A DNA stretch of 64,000 nucleotides from Talpa occidentalis (GCF_014898055.3 NW_023605305.1:111882734-111946733); one strand, 5' to 3'. Counted from the stretch's first letter, positions 36,131 to 47,376 are shown. A program made the numbers and translations. The notes: generated by a model not told the origin, from the sequence alone.

Positions 36131-38799
36131 ACCTCTTCCGTCGCGTAATCACTCTGCAGTCTTCACTCCGTGTAGGAGTTGTTTCCAGCCCAGACGACAG
36201 CAGATTTGCAGAAAACTCCGCACAATGGCTTGTGCGCCTCTTATCTACTTACCTCCCTTTTCATTTTCCTCTGCTGTTCTGGCATCAATTTCTTCTCTTC
36301 CTTTACAGATCCCAGCACTTTCAGTACCTTAAACTAGACCAGCAGCTCCCCAACGGCAAGGACCATATTCTTTAGCAGTAATAATGCCTCACTTTCACAG
36401 AGGGCTGGGGCTGGTCCTGCGCAACACCAGTCTCACTCCGTCTTCCTAATTTCTGGTCACACTCGTCCACCCCAGGGTCCCTGCTGGTGTGGGTCCTCCA
36501 GAGAGGATGCTCAGGAGATACTTCCTACCTGGTGGGGGTGGAAGTTCAGAGCACTTTCTCCACTACCCCCCAACTCCCAGACACCAAGCTTAGCCCGTTC
36601 CCAGCAGACCAGGCCTCTCACTGTTAGTGAAACCTGTCAGATGAGCATTCCAGAGCCTCCCCACCCTCGAGGACTAAATGGCTCTCACTTATCAGGAAAT
36701 GAGTCTTCTTCTCCCCACCCCTCTCTTTTCAACTCTTAATTTCATTTTCTAGTTCTATGATTAAGTCTTCAATTTCTTTTTCATTAGTAATCCCTTGTTT
36801 AACTTCAATAGGGGACTCCGCACCTGGAAGTCTAACAGAGACTATTTTAATGAACATGATTAATAGAGTTGAAATGTTGTCATGAATCACACAGCCTTTC
36901 CCCGCCACACTGCTGAAGTAGTGTGGGGTCATCTGGAGTCTTCTCTGTGTGTGTGTGTGTTGGTGGAGGTGACAGGGTCAATATACCAGGTCTGGGTGGC
37001 TCTCAAAACACTCAGAAAATTCACTTATGGGAACCTTTTAACATTTCCATTCTTAACTTTAAATAATAAGATGATTTGGTGATCTCAGCAGTGTCTGGGA
37101 AGAAAGTGAGGACCCTCCTGGTGTTTTCTGGGGTGGTGCCTAGAGCCAGACAAAGTGACTGGCCACTGTGACCAGAGGCAGAGGGACTGTGATCTGGGGA
37201 AGGAAAGCACGCAGGGTGCGGGGCAGAGCCGCTGAGAGTGAGTCTTCCTGCCCCAGGCCAGCAGGTAGACTAACCCATGTGAGAACAATGGATTGGGGCA
37301 AAGCCATACCTGGACGGGTTAGTCACTCTGACAAATAAATAGCTTTCTGAATAAAAGCATCATCAGAGTCCAAAGTCCTGAATGGACAGATTGTGCTGTC
37401 GGCTGCAGGTGCTGTTTCTTTAGTTAGAAATGTATTTTATCCTTTGGTAGTCAGGGGCCAGCGGCTGTGGAGGTGATGAACATGAGGTGTGGAGGTGATG
37501 ACCACCTGGACTTATTAACTGACCCTCATTTTCTGCTACAAAAACGCCCGACTTTCACGACACAGTCACCGGACCCTCCCCAACAGGCTGCCCACTTTTG
37601 CCCTATTCCACATGCGCTGCCTGGCCTGTCTCATTTATTTTTTCCATTTCTATTACTAACCACTGTTCTTTCCATGATTATAACATGTACTATTAATTTA
37701 ATAACACCTGGGGCAGGGAGGGCAGGGAGAAGAATCTGTCAAATACACAACATTCACTGAAAGCGCGGCCCACCTCACGACTAAAGACCTGCCGATCCTC
37801 CAAGATTCTTTCCACAGTCACCCCCTCTGGCTTTTTTCTGATAACCTCACCCAAGCCTGAGCACTCCCTGTGTCCACACTGCACCTTGTCCCTGGCCCTA
37901 CCCTGCTCAGCCATGACGCCCAGGTTGGAAGTGCCTCAAAGGCAGGACCTGCCTCACCTATCACTGGACTCGCCGGGTCTGGCCCCACTTCCTGGCCTTC
38001 ATTCATTCTGTGAATATTTATTGAAGACCTACTGTGTGCCAGACACACTTTTGGACTTGTACTTGCTTGTTAAAGGGCTTTTAGGAAACATGGACTTGCA
38101 GTGACTGGAGAACACAAAATGAGAAGGGGACAGAATCTCTGGGCCTTTTATTACTCGAGATGGAGCGACACGTCCGCTGTGCTGTCTCAGTTGGCTCTGC
38201 GATGAACACTGTAGATTAACCATTAATTTCAGAGAGTTTGGAGGTGGGGAAGTCCAGGACCAAGGTGCTGGCCTTCTCAGTCCCTGCCCACCCCTGGTGG
38301 GAGCTCTCTTTCAGGTCTGTAGACAGCTGCTTTCTTGTTGGATCCTCTTTGGGCAGAGAGAGCTACCTGGTGTCTCTTCTTATGAGGACACTAATTCCAT
38401 TCTGGGGAGGGTCCCATCCTCAGGATCTAATTATCACTCCCCAAAGCCCCACCTCAGGTACCATTGGGAGGTAAGGTTTCAACATGTGAATTGGAGGTGA
38501 GGGGACACAGTCAATCAGTCCAGTGCCAAAATGTATGGGTCAGACATTAGGTGCTGAGGGTAAAGAAAGAGAAAAATCTGGATGTGCTGCAATCTGAGGT
38601 GCAATCGAGAGAAATCAGATCTTACTCTTCTCTGTAGTCCCAGCATCTTCCAAGGCCTAACATCCAACTTGCATTCAAGGTTAATGGAATTAAATAGAAA
38701 AAATTCCCGGAGAAATTCTAGGGAAGAGGTGGAATGAGAAGCAGAAACGAATTCCAGGGTAGATGAACAGCACGGAGAAATGCTTGGTGGCGACGTTGA
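36131..38799. other. Intergenic DNA with small L2/MIR piece
   Basis: A GT run lies at 36944-36961. At 37995-38065 the minus-strand L2/MIR signature appears (GAATATTTATTGAAGACCTA, CTGTGTGCCAGACACACTTT). A minus-strand frame of 67 codons at 36729-36932 ends in a glutamate/lysine-rich helix-like tail that I do not recognise. Nothing is supported as a gene. Confidence 0.4.
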
Positions 38800-38960
38800 A
38801 TTAAAAAATAGTTTCCCATAATCTTACACTATCATCACACCATTCTGATGTGTACAATTCCGTGGCATTAACTACATTCACGTGATTGCACCACCACTGA
38901 CAAGTTTTTAAGTCTCTTCCAGAAAGATTCCAACCTGGCTGCTCCCACTTTTGTTAGTGG
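38800..38960 (-). mobile_element. Old L1 3' UTR fragment
   Basis: CATCACACCATTCTGATGTG, ACAATTCCGTGGCATTAACT and ACATTCACGTGATTGCACCA are the antisense of the L1M 3' UTR. Confidence 0.65.
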
Positions 38961-39887
38961 AAATAACAAAAGATGCAACAGAACTAAGGCCGTGTTCCTG
39001 CACACCCCCTCCCCCACTTGTGCAGTCTCCCCATTAACATCCGTGATTCATTTTGCACATATCAATGACAGGCCCTAGTGATGGGGGGGGGGGCCTCCAG
39101 CCGGTGCCTGTACGTTTGAATCATCCTTGTGAAGTTTTATACAATGAACACAGCCCCCGCCCCCATAAGGGTCTTTTGTATTCCACTCAAAAACACAAAA
39201 AACCTACTGTGGGGGAAGGGAGTCTTTATTAGCAAACAGTTGTGTCCACTTAAAACAAGAAATATAAGTCTTAAGAGCACATTCCATAGGAAGGGCTGTA
39301 GCTATAAATACCCTCTCCCCACGGGCGCTCGAATCGGTGCCACCGCCAGCCCTGGGGGGGTCGGAGCCGGCCAGGGAAGGCCGGGCCCGCCCAGGGTGAG
39401 CAGAACCTGGACACCAGGTTCGGATCCTGCCCCCTCGGCGCCACGCATTCTCGAGCAAGTCACCTAAGCACTCCAGGCCTCTGCTCCACCCGGAGCTTGG
39501 ACTCCGGCCTTCAAAGCCCCTTCCTTTCCTCCAGCCCTGTCCGCCTGGTGTCCAGCAAGGCCCGGCGGCGGGCAGGCGGGGTCCCCAGGTGGGCACGCGT
39601 GGATGGACCAGGGCCCAGCGGACACACGTGGGCGAAGCCGCGCGGGGGCCGGCGGGGTGTCCGGGACGCGGCTGCAGCCGGGGGCTCTCCAGACCCGCCT
39701 TGCCAAGCCCAACTTTTAAAGGTCGGCGGAAAGTTTGCCACGGGGTGGGGGCCCGCGGGGGCGCAGGGGGCTCGGCCGCCGCCTCCCCTTTAAGCGGGTG
39801 GCCCCGGCGCGTCCTCCGTTACCTGGAGCGGGGAGGGGCTTGGGAAAGTTTGTGTTTGTTGCTGGCAGAGCGCCGGATGGGAGGCGC

Positions 39888-39902
39888 GGGCGGGCGGGCG
39901 GG
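39888..39902 (+). promoter_or_regulatory. GC-box cluster and G-quadruplex motif
   Basis: Four runs of GGG are separated by single C residues. This is at once a set of overlapping Sp1/KLF sites and a minimal-loop G-quadruplex motif on the strand that is coding for PTGFRN. Confidence 0.8.
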
Positions 39903-40183
39903 CGCTGCGGCTCTTCCCTTTTGCTTTCGGGAGGCGGCCGGGCTGCGCGCTCGGCTCGGCGGGGCGGCTCCGCGCCCGGCTCCCGGGGCCTGGCTGGCGG
40001 CGGCGGGGCGCGCGGGGGCGGCGGCGGGCGCGGGCTGGCGAGGGGCGCACGCACGCCCGGGCGCGGGGACCTCTCGGCTCGCGCGGAGAGCGGGGCGGGC
40101 GCGCGGCCCAGGCGGGGGAGCGCCGACTCTGGAGCAGCCGGAGCTGGAGGAGGAGGAGCGGGAGGCGCTCCCGCCCGGCGAGC

Positions 40184-40232
40184 ATGGGGCGCCTGGCGCC
40201 GAGGCCGCTGCTGCTGGCGCTGCTGTCGCTGG
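40184..40232 (+). CDS. PTGFRN: PTGFRN exon 1, signal-peptide start (partial)
   Basis: This exon encodes MGRLAPRPLLLALLSL plus the first base (G) of the next codon. It agrees with the PTGFRN N-terminus as I know it from human, which differs by Ser at residue 6 and continues with Ala, a codon that also starts with G. The start has a strong Kozak context (A at -3, G at +4). The leucine-rich core is a classic signal-peptide h-region, and the phase-1 cut just after it is usual for immunoglobulin-superfamily genes. PTGFRN is a single-pass type I membrane protein of about 880 residues with six Ig-like domains. It associates with the tetraspanins CD9 and CD81 and lowers prostaglandin F2-alpha binding to its receptor. 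The rest of the protein lies beyond this window: no later exon was found in the following 23.8 kb. The large gene-free flanks fit the human locus, where PTGFRN lies between CD2 and CD101. An unrelated gene with a similar leader is possible but unlikely. Confidence 0.87.
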
Positions 40233-40238
40233 GTGAGT
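40233..40238 (+). other. PTGFRN: Splice donor of PTGFRN exon 1
   Basis: CTGG|GTGAGT is a near-perfect U2-type donor. Without splicing, the frame would run on through GC-rich intron sequence to 41080. Confidence 0.88.
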
Positions 40239-40351
40239 GCGCGCGGGGCCGGCCGGGCGCGGGGGGCCGGCGCCCCCGGGAGATCGCGGGGCGCGGCTGC
40301 GGCGCGCGGCCTGGGGCGCCGAGGGTGCCGCGGGGACACCCGGCCCGGGCG

Positions 40352-40384
40352 GCTGGGCACGGCGGGGCACGGCTGGGCACGGCC
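40352..40384. repeat. Three GGGCACGG tandem units
   Basis: CTGGGCACGGC, GGGGCACGG and CTGGGCACGGC follow each other just inside intron 1. It is a short GC-rich minisatellite-like array in the CpG island. Confidence 0.7.
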
Positions 40385-40809
40385 GCGGGGTCGCCCGGCG
40401 GCGGGCGCGGACCCGGCCCGGGCGCGCGCGGGGTCCGGGGGCCGCTCCTCCTCCAGGCCGAGCCTCGCCCCCCACATGTGCGGGGGGAGTGGCCCCGGGC
40501 GGCTCGCCCCAGCCCGCCCTACCTGTTGGCCGTCGCGAGCCCGGCTCACCTTGAACTCGCGGCCCGGAAGGTGCCCGCGGTCCCGGCCGGCGGCCCCAGC
40601 CGGGGGCGGAACGCGCGCCTGGATGCGCCCCGCCATGGCAGCCGCGGGCCGGGGCGCTCCAAGCCGGGCCCACGCCGAGTTGCCTTTCCAGGGAGGCGAG
40701 GAAACCCACCAACTTCCTTCCACGAAGGTCACCTGGCGGCCCGGAGCGCAGCGGTCAGGACCGGTGTGCCAGCCCTTCTCCGTGGCGATCGTGGCCACGG
40801 CATCTGCCC

Positions 40810-42129
40810 CATTCTCCTTGCTCGAGACCGTCTGCAAGCGCCCGCCCTGCGTGTTTATACACAAAGACCTGGAGCCTTGGCTGCTTCAACTTTTCCTACC
40901 TGTTACTTTCCTCCCTGCTGGCCCCTGCCCTTTGCCCTGCTGAAACCCTTGGCGCCTGTTGACAGTTTGGCCCCAGGGCCCTCCTCCACCCCAAGGAGTC
41001 GTTGGATCCTGGGTGGTTTATTTCCTCTCCATTTTCCATGCACCCCAGGCACGCAGACACCATCTTCGGGGTTATCTTAACGTGGTTACCAGCCATGGAG
41101 ATACCTCTGTTTATTAAGTGCCCACCGAGGCCCCCCGGGGCAAACCTTTAAATCTTTCATCTTCTTGGATTTCTTTGGTTAGTGTCAACCAGGACAGAAT
41201 AAATCCTGCAGCCTGACTGTGGGTTCCCGTCCAAGCCCCTAGGGAAAGGCCTTCTGAGCTCTCGCAGTGCGGGTGGATGTGGTGTCTGTCCCAGACAGGC
41301 CGCAGCTGCACACAGGGTAAATGACTGCCCTGCACTTACAGGCAGAGGGTCCCAGAGGGAGCCTGTCACCACCTCCGTGACCTGCTGGCACCAGGGCTCA
41401 ACTGTCCCGGCCCCCTGGACGGCTGCTGCTCATCCCCCAGCCCTCCAGCTGCCTCTGTGTTTTCTTCCTTCACCTCTGAGGGGCTTTCTGGAACTCACTT
41501 CCTAAGAGAGCTTCCCCTAGTCACATGGCTTTTAGCTGAAACCATGTGCAGGAGGCTTCCTGCCTTTCTCTGAGCATCTCTCCTAGGCTTCTGATCTGCT
41601 GCTTTTGTTCTTCCCCTCCACCCAGGGACCCTTGCCACTGCTCTGTCCTTGCACACTGCTCGTGGGAGTTCCCACCGGCGAACTGGCTAACATGTCTGGG
41701 TCAGTTAGGGCCAGGGCCTCTGGCTGCACAGACGGTGTGCTGTGTAACTCTAGGAGCTGCTGTTCACTTTGTAGTCAGTGTGAATGGCTCCCCCTAGAGT
41801 TGTGCACTTCACAACCCTGCTTGCTTGTAAGGGGGTGGGGGAGTGAGGCAGAAGTTTGAAAAGAATTACCTTGAGTAATTATGGTTAGGGAGAAATGGAG
41901 GGGGCAAAGAGAGACCTGCAAAAGCAAAATAGAAGCCGGTAAAGCTTGGGCCTCTTGATACACTCTATCAGCGTGTCCTACCTGGGCTGGGCAGCTCATG
42001 TCCACTCCACTGGAATTTCTCTTGTGTCATCAGCCAGGACCTTTTCCCCTAACAGTTCCATGAACTTGGTGTTGACCTGGTTGCTCGCGCCCGCAGAATC
42101 TGGAGTGGCTTCCCTCTACTGTACTGATT
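40810..42129. other. Intronic DNA, nothing recognised
   Basis: The CpG island shades into ordinary intron. No repeat or exon was recognised. Confidence 0.45.
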
Positions 42130-42760
42130 CCTGAAACTTAAGATGCTGATCGGCAAGGTGATCTTTCCTCTTGTGTTGCAGCCTGGCATCATCTCGCTGT
42201 CACTGCTGTCTTGACCTCCACATTTGCACTGCACCTCCATTTGGTGGCTCCCCGCCCCACCCAACACACACACACACACTCGACCTTCTTCCTGCCCTTC
42301 CTGGTTGTATGACTTCTACCTTGGATCATTCCCCATGCAAGTAACGTCTGACATCTTCCTGGCTGGCCTTTTCTCCCAGCCTTGCTTCTTAGTTCATCCT
42401 TTTCCTAAAGGGTCATTCTTGGGAGTTCCACCTTTATTGGTTCTTTGTGATTTTCTTCCAGAAATAGTCTGGCCCTTAAGTTCTCTCTACTCTGGATGTC
42501 TCTGATTCAGACACTCCATTCCCAGGACCTTGTTTCTGTCCTTTACTTAGAAACTATATCAACCTTTGACCTTCCCATTTTCCATCGCCTTGGGATGCCT
42601 CTCCTGTTTCTCTTCCCTTGCCTGTGTATTTCCTTTCCCCCCAAAACTCACTTTGTCCATGAAGCTTTCCTAGCTATGTCAACCTGTCACCATCGCGTCA
42701 GAACCCACTCAGCTTCATACTCAGTTTTCACTTCTGCCTACGTCTGACCAGTCTTGTCCG
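42130..42760 (+). mobile_element. Possible L2 LINE fragment
   Basis: Pyrimidine-rich sequence resembles the sense 3' part of L2, for example CCATGAAGCTTTCCTAGCTA near 42658. A short CA run lies at 42264-42282. It is heavily degraded and the limits are approximate. Confidence 0.4.
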
Positions 42761-42849
42761 CTCAAAACATTATTCCTTAAATTCCCATGAGAGTCCACGA
42801 AGTCTCCCAGATCGGTGCTTCACTGAGTGGTTGTTGGGGGTGGATGGAC

Positions 42850-43215
42850 AGACGATAAAACAACTAACCACACGACAGAATGAAATACCTGACATAGAAA
42901 CCAAGTGTTGTTAGGAAGCAAAAAGAGAATGATTCATTTTGACTTGGGATTGGGGTTGATTTTGCTGAAGATGTGACATTTGAGCTGAGCCTTGAGGATA
43001 ATTATAATATTGAGAGGAAGAATGGAAAGCGTTTCAGGCTCTGGGGAAGGCAGCAAGTGTGGATGAGTTGAAAGGACATGGCTCATTCAGAAATGGCGTG
43101 TGAGTGCCGTGTGACTGGAGGTGGGCGGAGGAGTATCTAAGCAAGCTGGAAAGGTAGGCCTGGGGTGGTCCTGAAGGTTTTTCCCATTGTGCTGAGGGGT
43201 CTGGACTGTGGGTTT
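42850..43215 (-). mobile_element. L2 LINE fragment, antisense
   Basis: GATGTGACATTTGAGCTGAG, CCTTGAGGATAATTATAAT, GGCAGCAAGTGTGGATGAG and CTGGAGGTGGGCGGAGGAGT follow the antisense L2 order. Confidence 0.6.
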
Positions 43216-43271
43216 GTTGGTCTGTGGGTTGCCACCAGGCAGCCTGTGCTTCTCCATCACCACCAGTATTT

Positions 43272-43316
43272 ATCTCATTGTATCTTTTTTTTTTTTTTTT
43301 AATCTCATTGTATCTT
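43272..43316 (-). repeat. Poly(T) tract flanked by 15-bp direct repeats
   Basis: ATCTCATTGTATCTT occurs at 43272-43286 and again, perfectly, at 43302-43316. Between them are only 14 T residues and one A. The layout is that of a LINE-type insertion (target-site duplication plus poly(A) on the minus strand) with no body. Confidence 0.8.
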
Positions 43317-44251
43317 ACTGTCTGTTCCTGGTCTCAATCCTACCCCTGATTATGGGACCGTGTTGGCCTTACCTGCAAACGTGTTCCTATTACTAAGAGA
43401 GTGCCTGGCAAGAGTAGGTATGTGATAAATATTGAGGAAACACATGTTTATACCTTTTATCTCTGGGTAGCGGGTAGTCATCAGAAATTCAGAGGGAGGA
43501 TTAACACAGCACAGCCGTGTGCTTGAGAAGGTGAGCCCCATGGGTGTGAATCATGCATTAGAGACTGGAACGTAGAGGACCATGGTGATGGTGATATTCT
43601 CTTAATTTCAGTCTTTTTAGAAAAAAATATACAAACCTATCGGAAGAGTTCTAAAGCAACAAAAGCATTTCAATCTGTATCTTACAATGTATTATCAGAA
43701 AGGTGAAACGACACTACAAATAGCCCGAAGCAAAGCAATTTGAACAGTGGAAGTGTCTTTCCTAATAGTCCCGAGAGGATGAAAAGTTTGGGTGGGGTCT
43801 CTCCACACAGCTGCTCTGGCCCCCAGGCTGCCGTCTCCTCGCTGTCCTCAACACACAGTTTCTCAGATCACTTTGTTGGCATCTTCGTCTTTCTGGTCCT
43901 ATAAGAGGAGAGAGAGGGTGGAGGATGCAAGGTTGCTTCTCAGCCAAGCTTGGAAGCAGCTCGAGGCATCTCTGCACAAGCACCATTGGCCGGAAAGTCA
44001 TCTGCTAGCTGCAAGGGATGCTGGGAGTGGAGGGTGTCCTGGCAGCCATGTGCCCACTTCATGGGGGCAGGGAAGACCGAGCTGGCAGCTCTGTGCCAGT
44101 CAGAGACTACAAGGTAAAAAGAAGCACGTGCCCTCGACACCCCCCACCACAGCCGGAGCACAGCCACTCGTGTAATGTACGCGCATCCGTATGCGGGATA
44201 TTTTCTTCCTTTATAGCCGCTCGCAGCCCCTTGCACCTAAACAGGCACAGA
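43317..44251. other. Intronic DNA, no exon recognised
   Basis: Unique sequence with short overlapping open frames on both strands. No gene is supported. Confidence 0.45.
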
Positions 44252-44296
44252 GTGATAGTAGTGATAGTGCACATAGTGATAGTGCACATAGTGCAC
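44252..44296. repeat. Short tandem repeat, ATAGTG-type
   Basis: Units of GTGATAGTGCACATA recur about three times with a partial GTGATAGTA unit at the start. It abuts a MIR remnant. Confidence 0.7.
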
Positions 44297-44425
44297 ACCA
44301 GGCATTGGGCGCTTCTGTGTGTTCTCTTACTTAATACTCACAAGGGCACTTTGAGAGAGGCACCGTTGTTCCATACTATACAGTTGGGGAGACTGTGCCC
44401 CGCATCACAGGGGCATGGGGCGCGG
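44297..44425 (-). mobile_element. MIR SINE fragment
   Basis: CACCAGGCATTGGGCGCTTC, TCTTACTTAATACTCACAAG and ATACAGTTGGGGAGACTG are antisense MIR landmarks. Confidence 0.6.
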
Positions 44426-44699
44426 CTCATCCTGGTGCTGCTAAGGAGAAGTGGGCCACAGAAGCCAGCCTCGCCGGACCCTGCTTGAGAGCATGTTCTG
44501 AAAAGGATGATCCCAGTTTGAAAGCTCCAACGTGGTTAAAAGAAGGAGGGCCTGGTGCAGCCTAGGCCCAAGTCCTGGCAGGTCACCTGGGCTGCTCTGG
44601 GGAAGCGACCTGGGAAACTGGCTTCTTCCAGAAAACAGGGCAGGCGGGGGCGGGCTGCAGGAGGAAGCCTGCGAATCCATCCAGCTTAACGGGCTTTGA

Positions 44700-45620
44700 A
44701 GTGCCCTGGCCTTCAGAGATTCCTTGGCACTCATTTTAGCCTTGTTAACAGAATTCCTGTATCTGCCAAGCTGATTAATGCCTGCCCTGGCTATAATTAT
44801 TCTTATTAGCCTGCTGAATAGGAACTGGAGTTGTCAGTGATCGTCCTTACAAGGCAGCCGGGCTAGTCGGCATTTATATGGCTGTTTTGTTTCTGTGTGG
44901 AGCTGCGGAGCTCGATTTTGACCCCTTAGATTGAATGTGCCTTTTCCTCTGGGAGCTGGGCCTGGCAGGTAAATCAGGTGTGTGCTTGTCAGGTGTGTGC
45001 TTATCTGCAGTGCCGGGCCGGGTCTCACCTGATCACATGAAGTTGGGGGAAGCTGTCCTGGGGGTCCATCCCGTTGGATTCATTCATTGTCCTGGTGTCT
45101 TAAAGGCCATGCGACTCTCTGCTTTGTGGAAAATAACTTGGACTGGCAAAAAATTCTAAGTAATTTATCTTGTGGAAAAGGCGAAGTGCTGCAGTTGGCA
45201 CGGTCGGTGGCTTTTGAGATCCTGGAATATTTTTCCCCGCGCCAACTGTATTCTTTGCGAAGCAACAGAATTAGACCCGCGAGTTACCCCGTGGCGATCC
45301 GGCGGTGTGATTTCCAGGAGAGGAGCGATAATGGCCCCGTGTACACGTTTGTGTTCTTCGAATGCTGATTTCTCCACAATATGCCCGAAGTGTTTGTGCT
45401 AGATTACGGAGTCGCTAAGCAGCATGATTCAAGTTTAAGTATGATGTTCGGGGACCTTAATTGCATCCTGCTTCGCACCTTTATAAGCAGCTGGAACCTG
45501 AAAGCACTTACATCACTCAGGATATTTCAGGGGGATGGAGAAACGCTGCTTGGCTGTGTTGCTCTGTCTAGGATGAATTTGGTTGAGACTCCTGAGCTAC
45601 AGAATCGTGCTTACAGGTTC
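44700..45620. promoter_or_regulatory. Candidate intronic regulatory element
   Basis: The block is unique and lacks repeat landmarks. Its first part (44740-44880) is rich in homeodomain-type cores (GATTAATG, TATAATTATTC, TTATTAGC). The second part (45080-45540) keeps about 20 scattered CpGs, including ACCCGCGAG, CGTGGCGATCCGGCGG and TACGGAGTCGC, amid otherwise AT-containing sequence. Kept CpGs outside an island, without repeats, are usual for conserved or unmethylated elements. It also contains short open frames, none with a recognisable domain. An unannotated alternative first exon is the other possibility. Confidence 0.4.
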
Positions 45621-47376
45621 GGAGAGGGTCCACCTTGAATTCCTAATGAAATAGAGCAGTCTACACACAGATGGGTCACTTCCAAGACCTTAAAAATGAC
45701 ACAATGTCCTGCTCATGGCTCCTCCTGGTTCTTATTTAGAGCTGGACTGGACCAGAACTTCCCAGCTCATGGCCCTGGCAAGGGACTCACCTGGGTTTCA
45801 GGTGTGTCGCATTGATGCCCTCAGTCCCCAGAGCTTGCAGTGGGAGCCCCCTGCAATCTAGGATCCCCTGTGAGCCACATAAATGTTCAAACTGCATGTG
45901 CTGTGATTTGACCTGGGGAAACCCAGCTCTTTAGGAAATGCATGCAGCGAGGAGGCAGCAGCGGGAGGGAGAGCTCTAGGAGTATCAAGGGCATGACAGA
46001 AGAATGGGGGTGGGGTGGGAGGGACTTGTTGGAAACCAAGCAGAGATGCAGGTGAATAGACTTGTTAAAACGGGACTGGCCGGATGCTCCCCAAAAGTCA
46101 GAGAGGTGAATACAAAGAGAAGCCTTAGGTTTGGAAACTGAGGTTGCATCCATGAGTAGGGAAAGAGGAAGGGAAATTGCAGGCATTAAGGAGAGAGGCA
46201 GAGACTATAACCCACCTGTTTAAGTGGTCCAGAGTGGAAGAGCAGGCGAAGGGAGGAGTTGGGGCCCAGCTGACTCAAACAGGATCCGGGGGACTCCAAC
46301 TTGGCCATCTGGGAGACTCCCGGAAAGAAGTAGGCAGGGTTGATCGCTGGCCAGCGACCCCAGAGAAGGTGGGACAGTGGGGCGGATAGCGCTCTGGCCC
46401 TGGAGGTCGGTGTGAAACCTTCTCCTGGAAGGAGGGAGAGAAGGTAGCTGGGGCCAGGGGAACGTGGAGGGGCAGTGTGGTGTGGGGAGCAGGGTCTCTG
46501 CAGCACTGTCAGCCGTCCCGGACACGCCAGTGAGAGGTTATCATGTTCCCTCTCTCTGTCTGCACACATTTCCCATGTCCTCTGGAAGCACCTGCTGTTG
46601 GTTGGTGGGATCAGCCTCCATCTCTGAGCGCTGCTGTCACATAGACTCTCCAGCACGGGGACCTTACAGCCACAGTATAACCCTGCTTCCCCCATCTTCA
46701 TCAGCGCAGAAGATTTCAGTAATTTGCATTCTACATAAACTCTTCCAGGTGTGTTTCCACTAGTGGAGGCGACTGGCCTGATCTCATGATTTTATCCAGT
46801 TCAGCAGCCTGGGAGGAAGGGAGGACATGGTGTGGCGCTCCGTGGATGAGGGTGGAGGGGTGAAGGACTCTTCCGGGAGCTGTGTTCGTATCACAGAGAA
46901 GATGCCAACAGTGCAGGCCAGACAGGTGGGTGAGCGAGGCTGGAAGGCTGGTGAATTGCAGAAGGTTTGAGGGACAGAGGCTGTGATGAGAGTGGAGAAG
47001 CAGATTCAGAGACACAGGGAGTGGGTGAGCCAGGCAGGCAGGAGGTGAGGATCAAGAGCACTAACTTTTGAGTCCAGGGTCTGGTAAGTGGAAATCCGGA
47101 GGGGATTAGGCAGGGCAAGCAGTAATTAATAAACACTTGTCCAGTGTTTTCGCCTCTCATGTCATTTCATCCACTTCCTGCCTAGTTTCTGACTGGGTTG
47201 AACCTGAATGAAATAGGGGATGATCATGTGACTGTAGAAGCATTAGCCCCAGATGGTGTAGGGGACAGGTGGTACCTGTGACTGGGATGGGTTAGGGTTT
47301 AGGAGCAGAGGTGCTGGGGAGAAGCCAATGTGAGAATTATATCCTCCCAAAGAAATCCCTCCTGCTCTTTTTTTAA
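45621..47376. other. Intronic DNA, no exon recognised
   Basis: Purine-rich on the plus strand over much of its length. The minus-strand open frames (up to 171 codons at 46186-46701) show no domain. Some of it may be decayed antisense L2. Confidence 0.4.

Larger units (their letters stand above)
39300..40800 (+). promoter_or_regulatory. CpG-island promoter of PTGFRN
   Basis: CpG density rises sharply near 39305 and falls after about 40800. The peak at 39730-40470 is almost wholly G and C with a CpG every few bases. There is no good TATA box. GC boxes (GGGCGG) cluster at 39888-39905 and near 40092-40100, and a CACGTG E-box lies at 39625-39630. This is a typical TATA-less promoter with dispersed start sites. 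The start of transcription is probably between about 39900 and 40120, but the sequence alone does not fix it. No ATG occurs between 39880 and the coding ATG at 40184, so the 5' UTR is likely free of upstream ORFs. The very long open frames on both strands here (298 to 402 codons) come from the scarcity of stop codons in GC-rich DNA. Confidence 0.9.

Noticed and set aside
39716..40943. Very long open frames on both strands of the CpG island (up to 402 codons)
   Set aside because: They overlap each other in several frames, are rich in Arg/Ala/Gly/Pro, and follow from the scarcity of stop codons in GC-rich DNA. Only the short spliced exon at 40184-40232 has independent support.
40184..41080. Unspliced 298-codon frame starting at the PTGFRN ATG
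   Set aside because: It reads through a consensus GTGAGT donor into intron; beyond residue 17 it has no similarity to PTGFRN.
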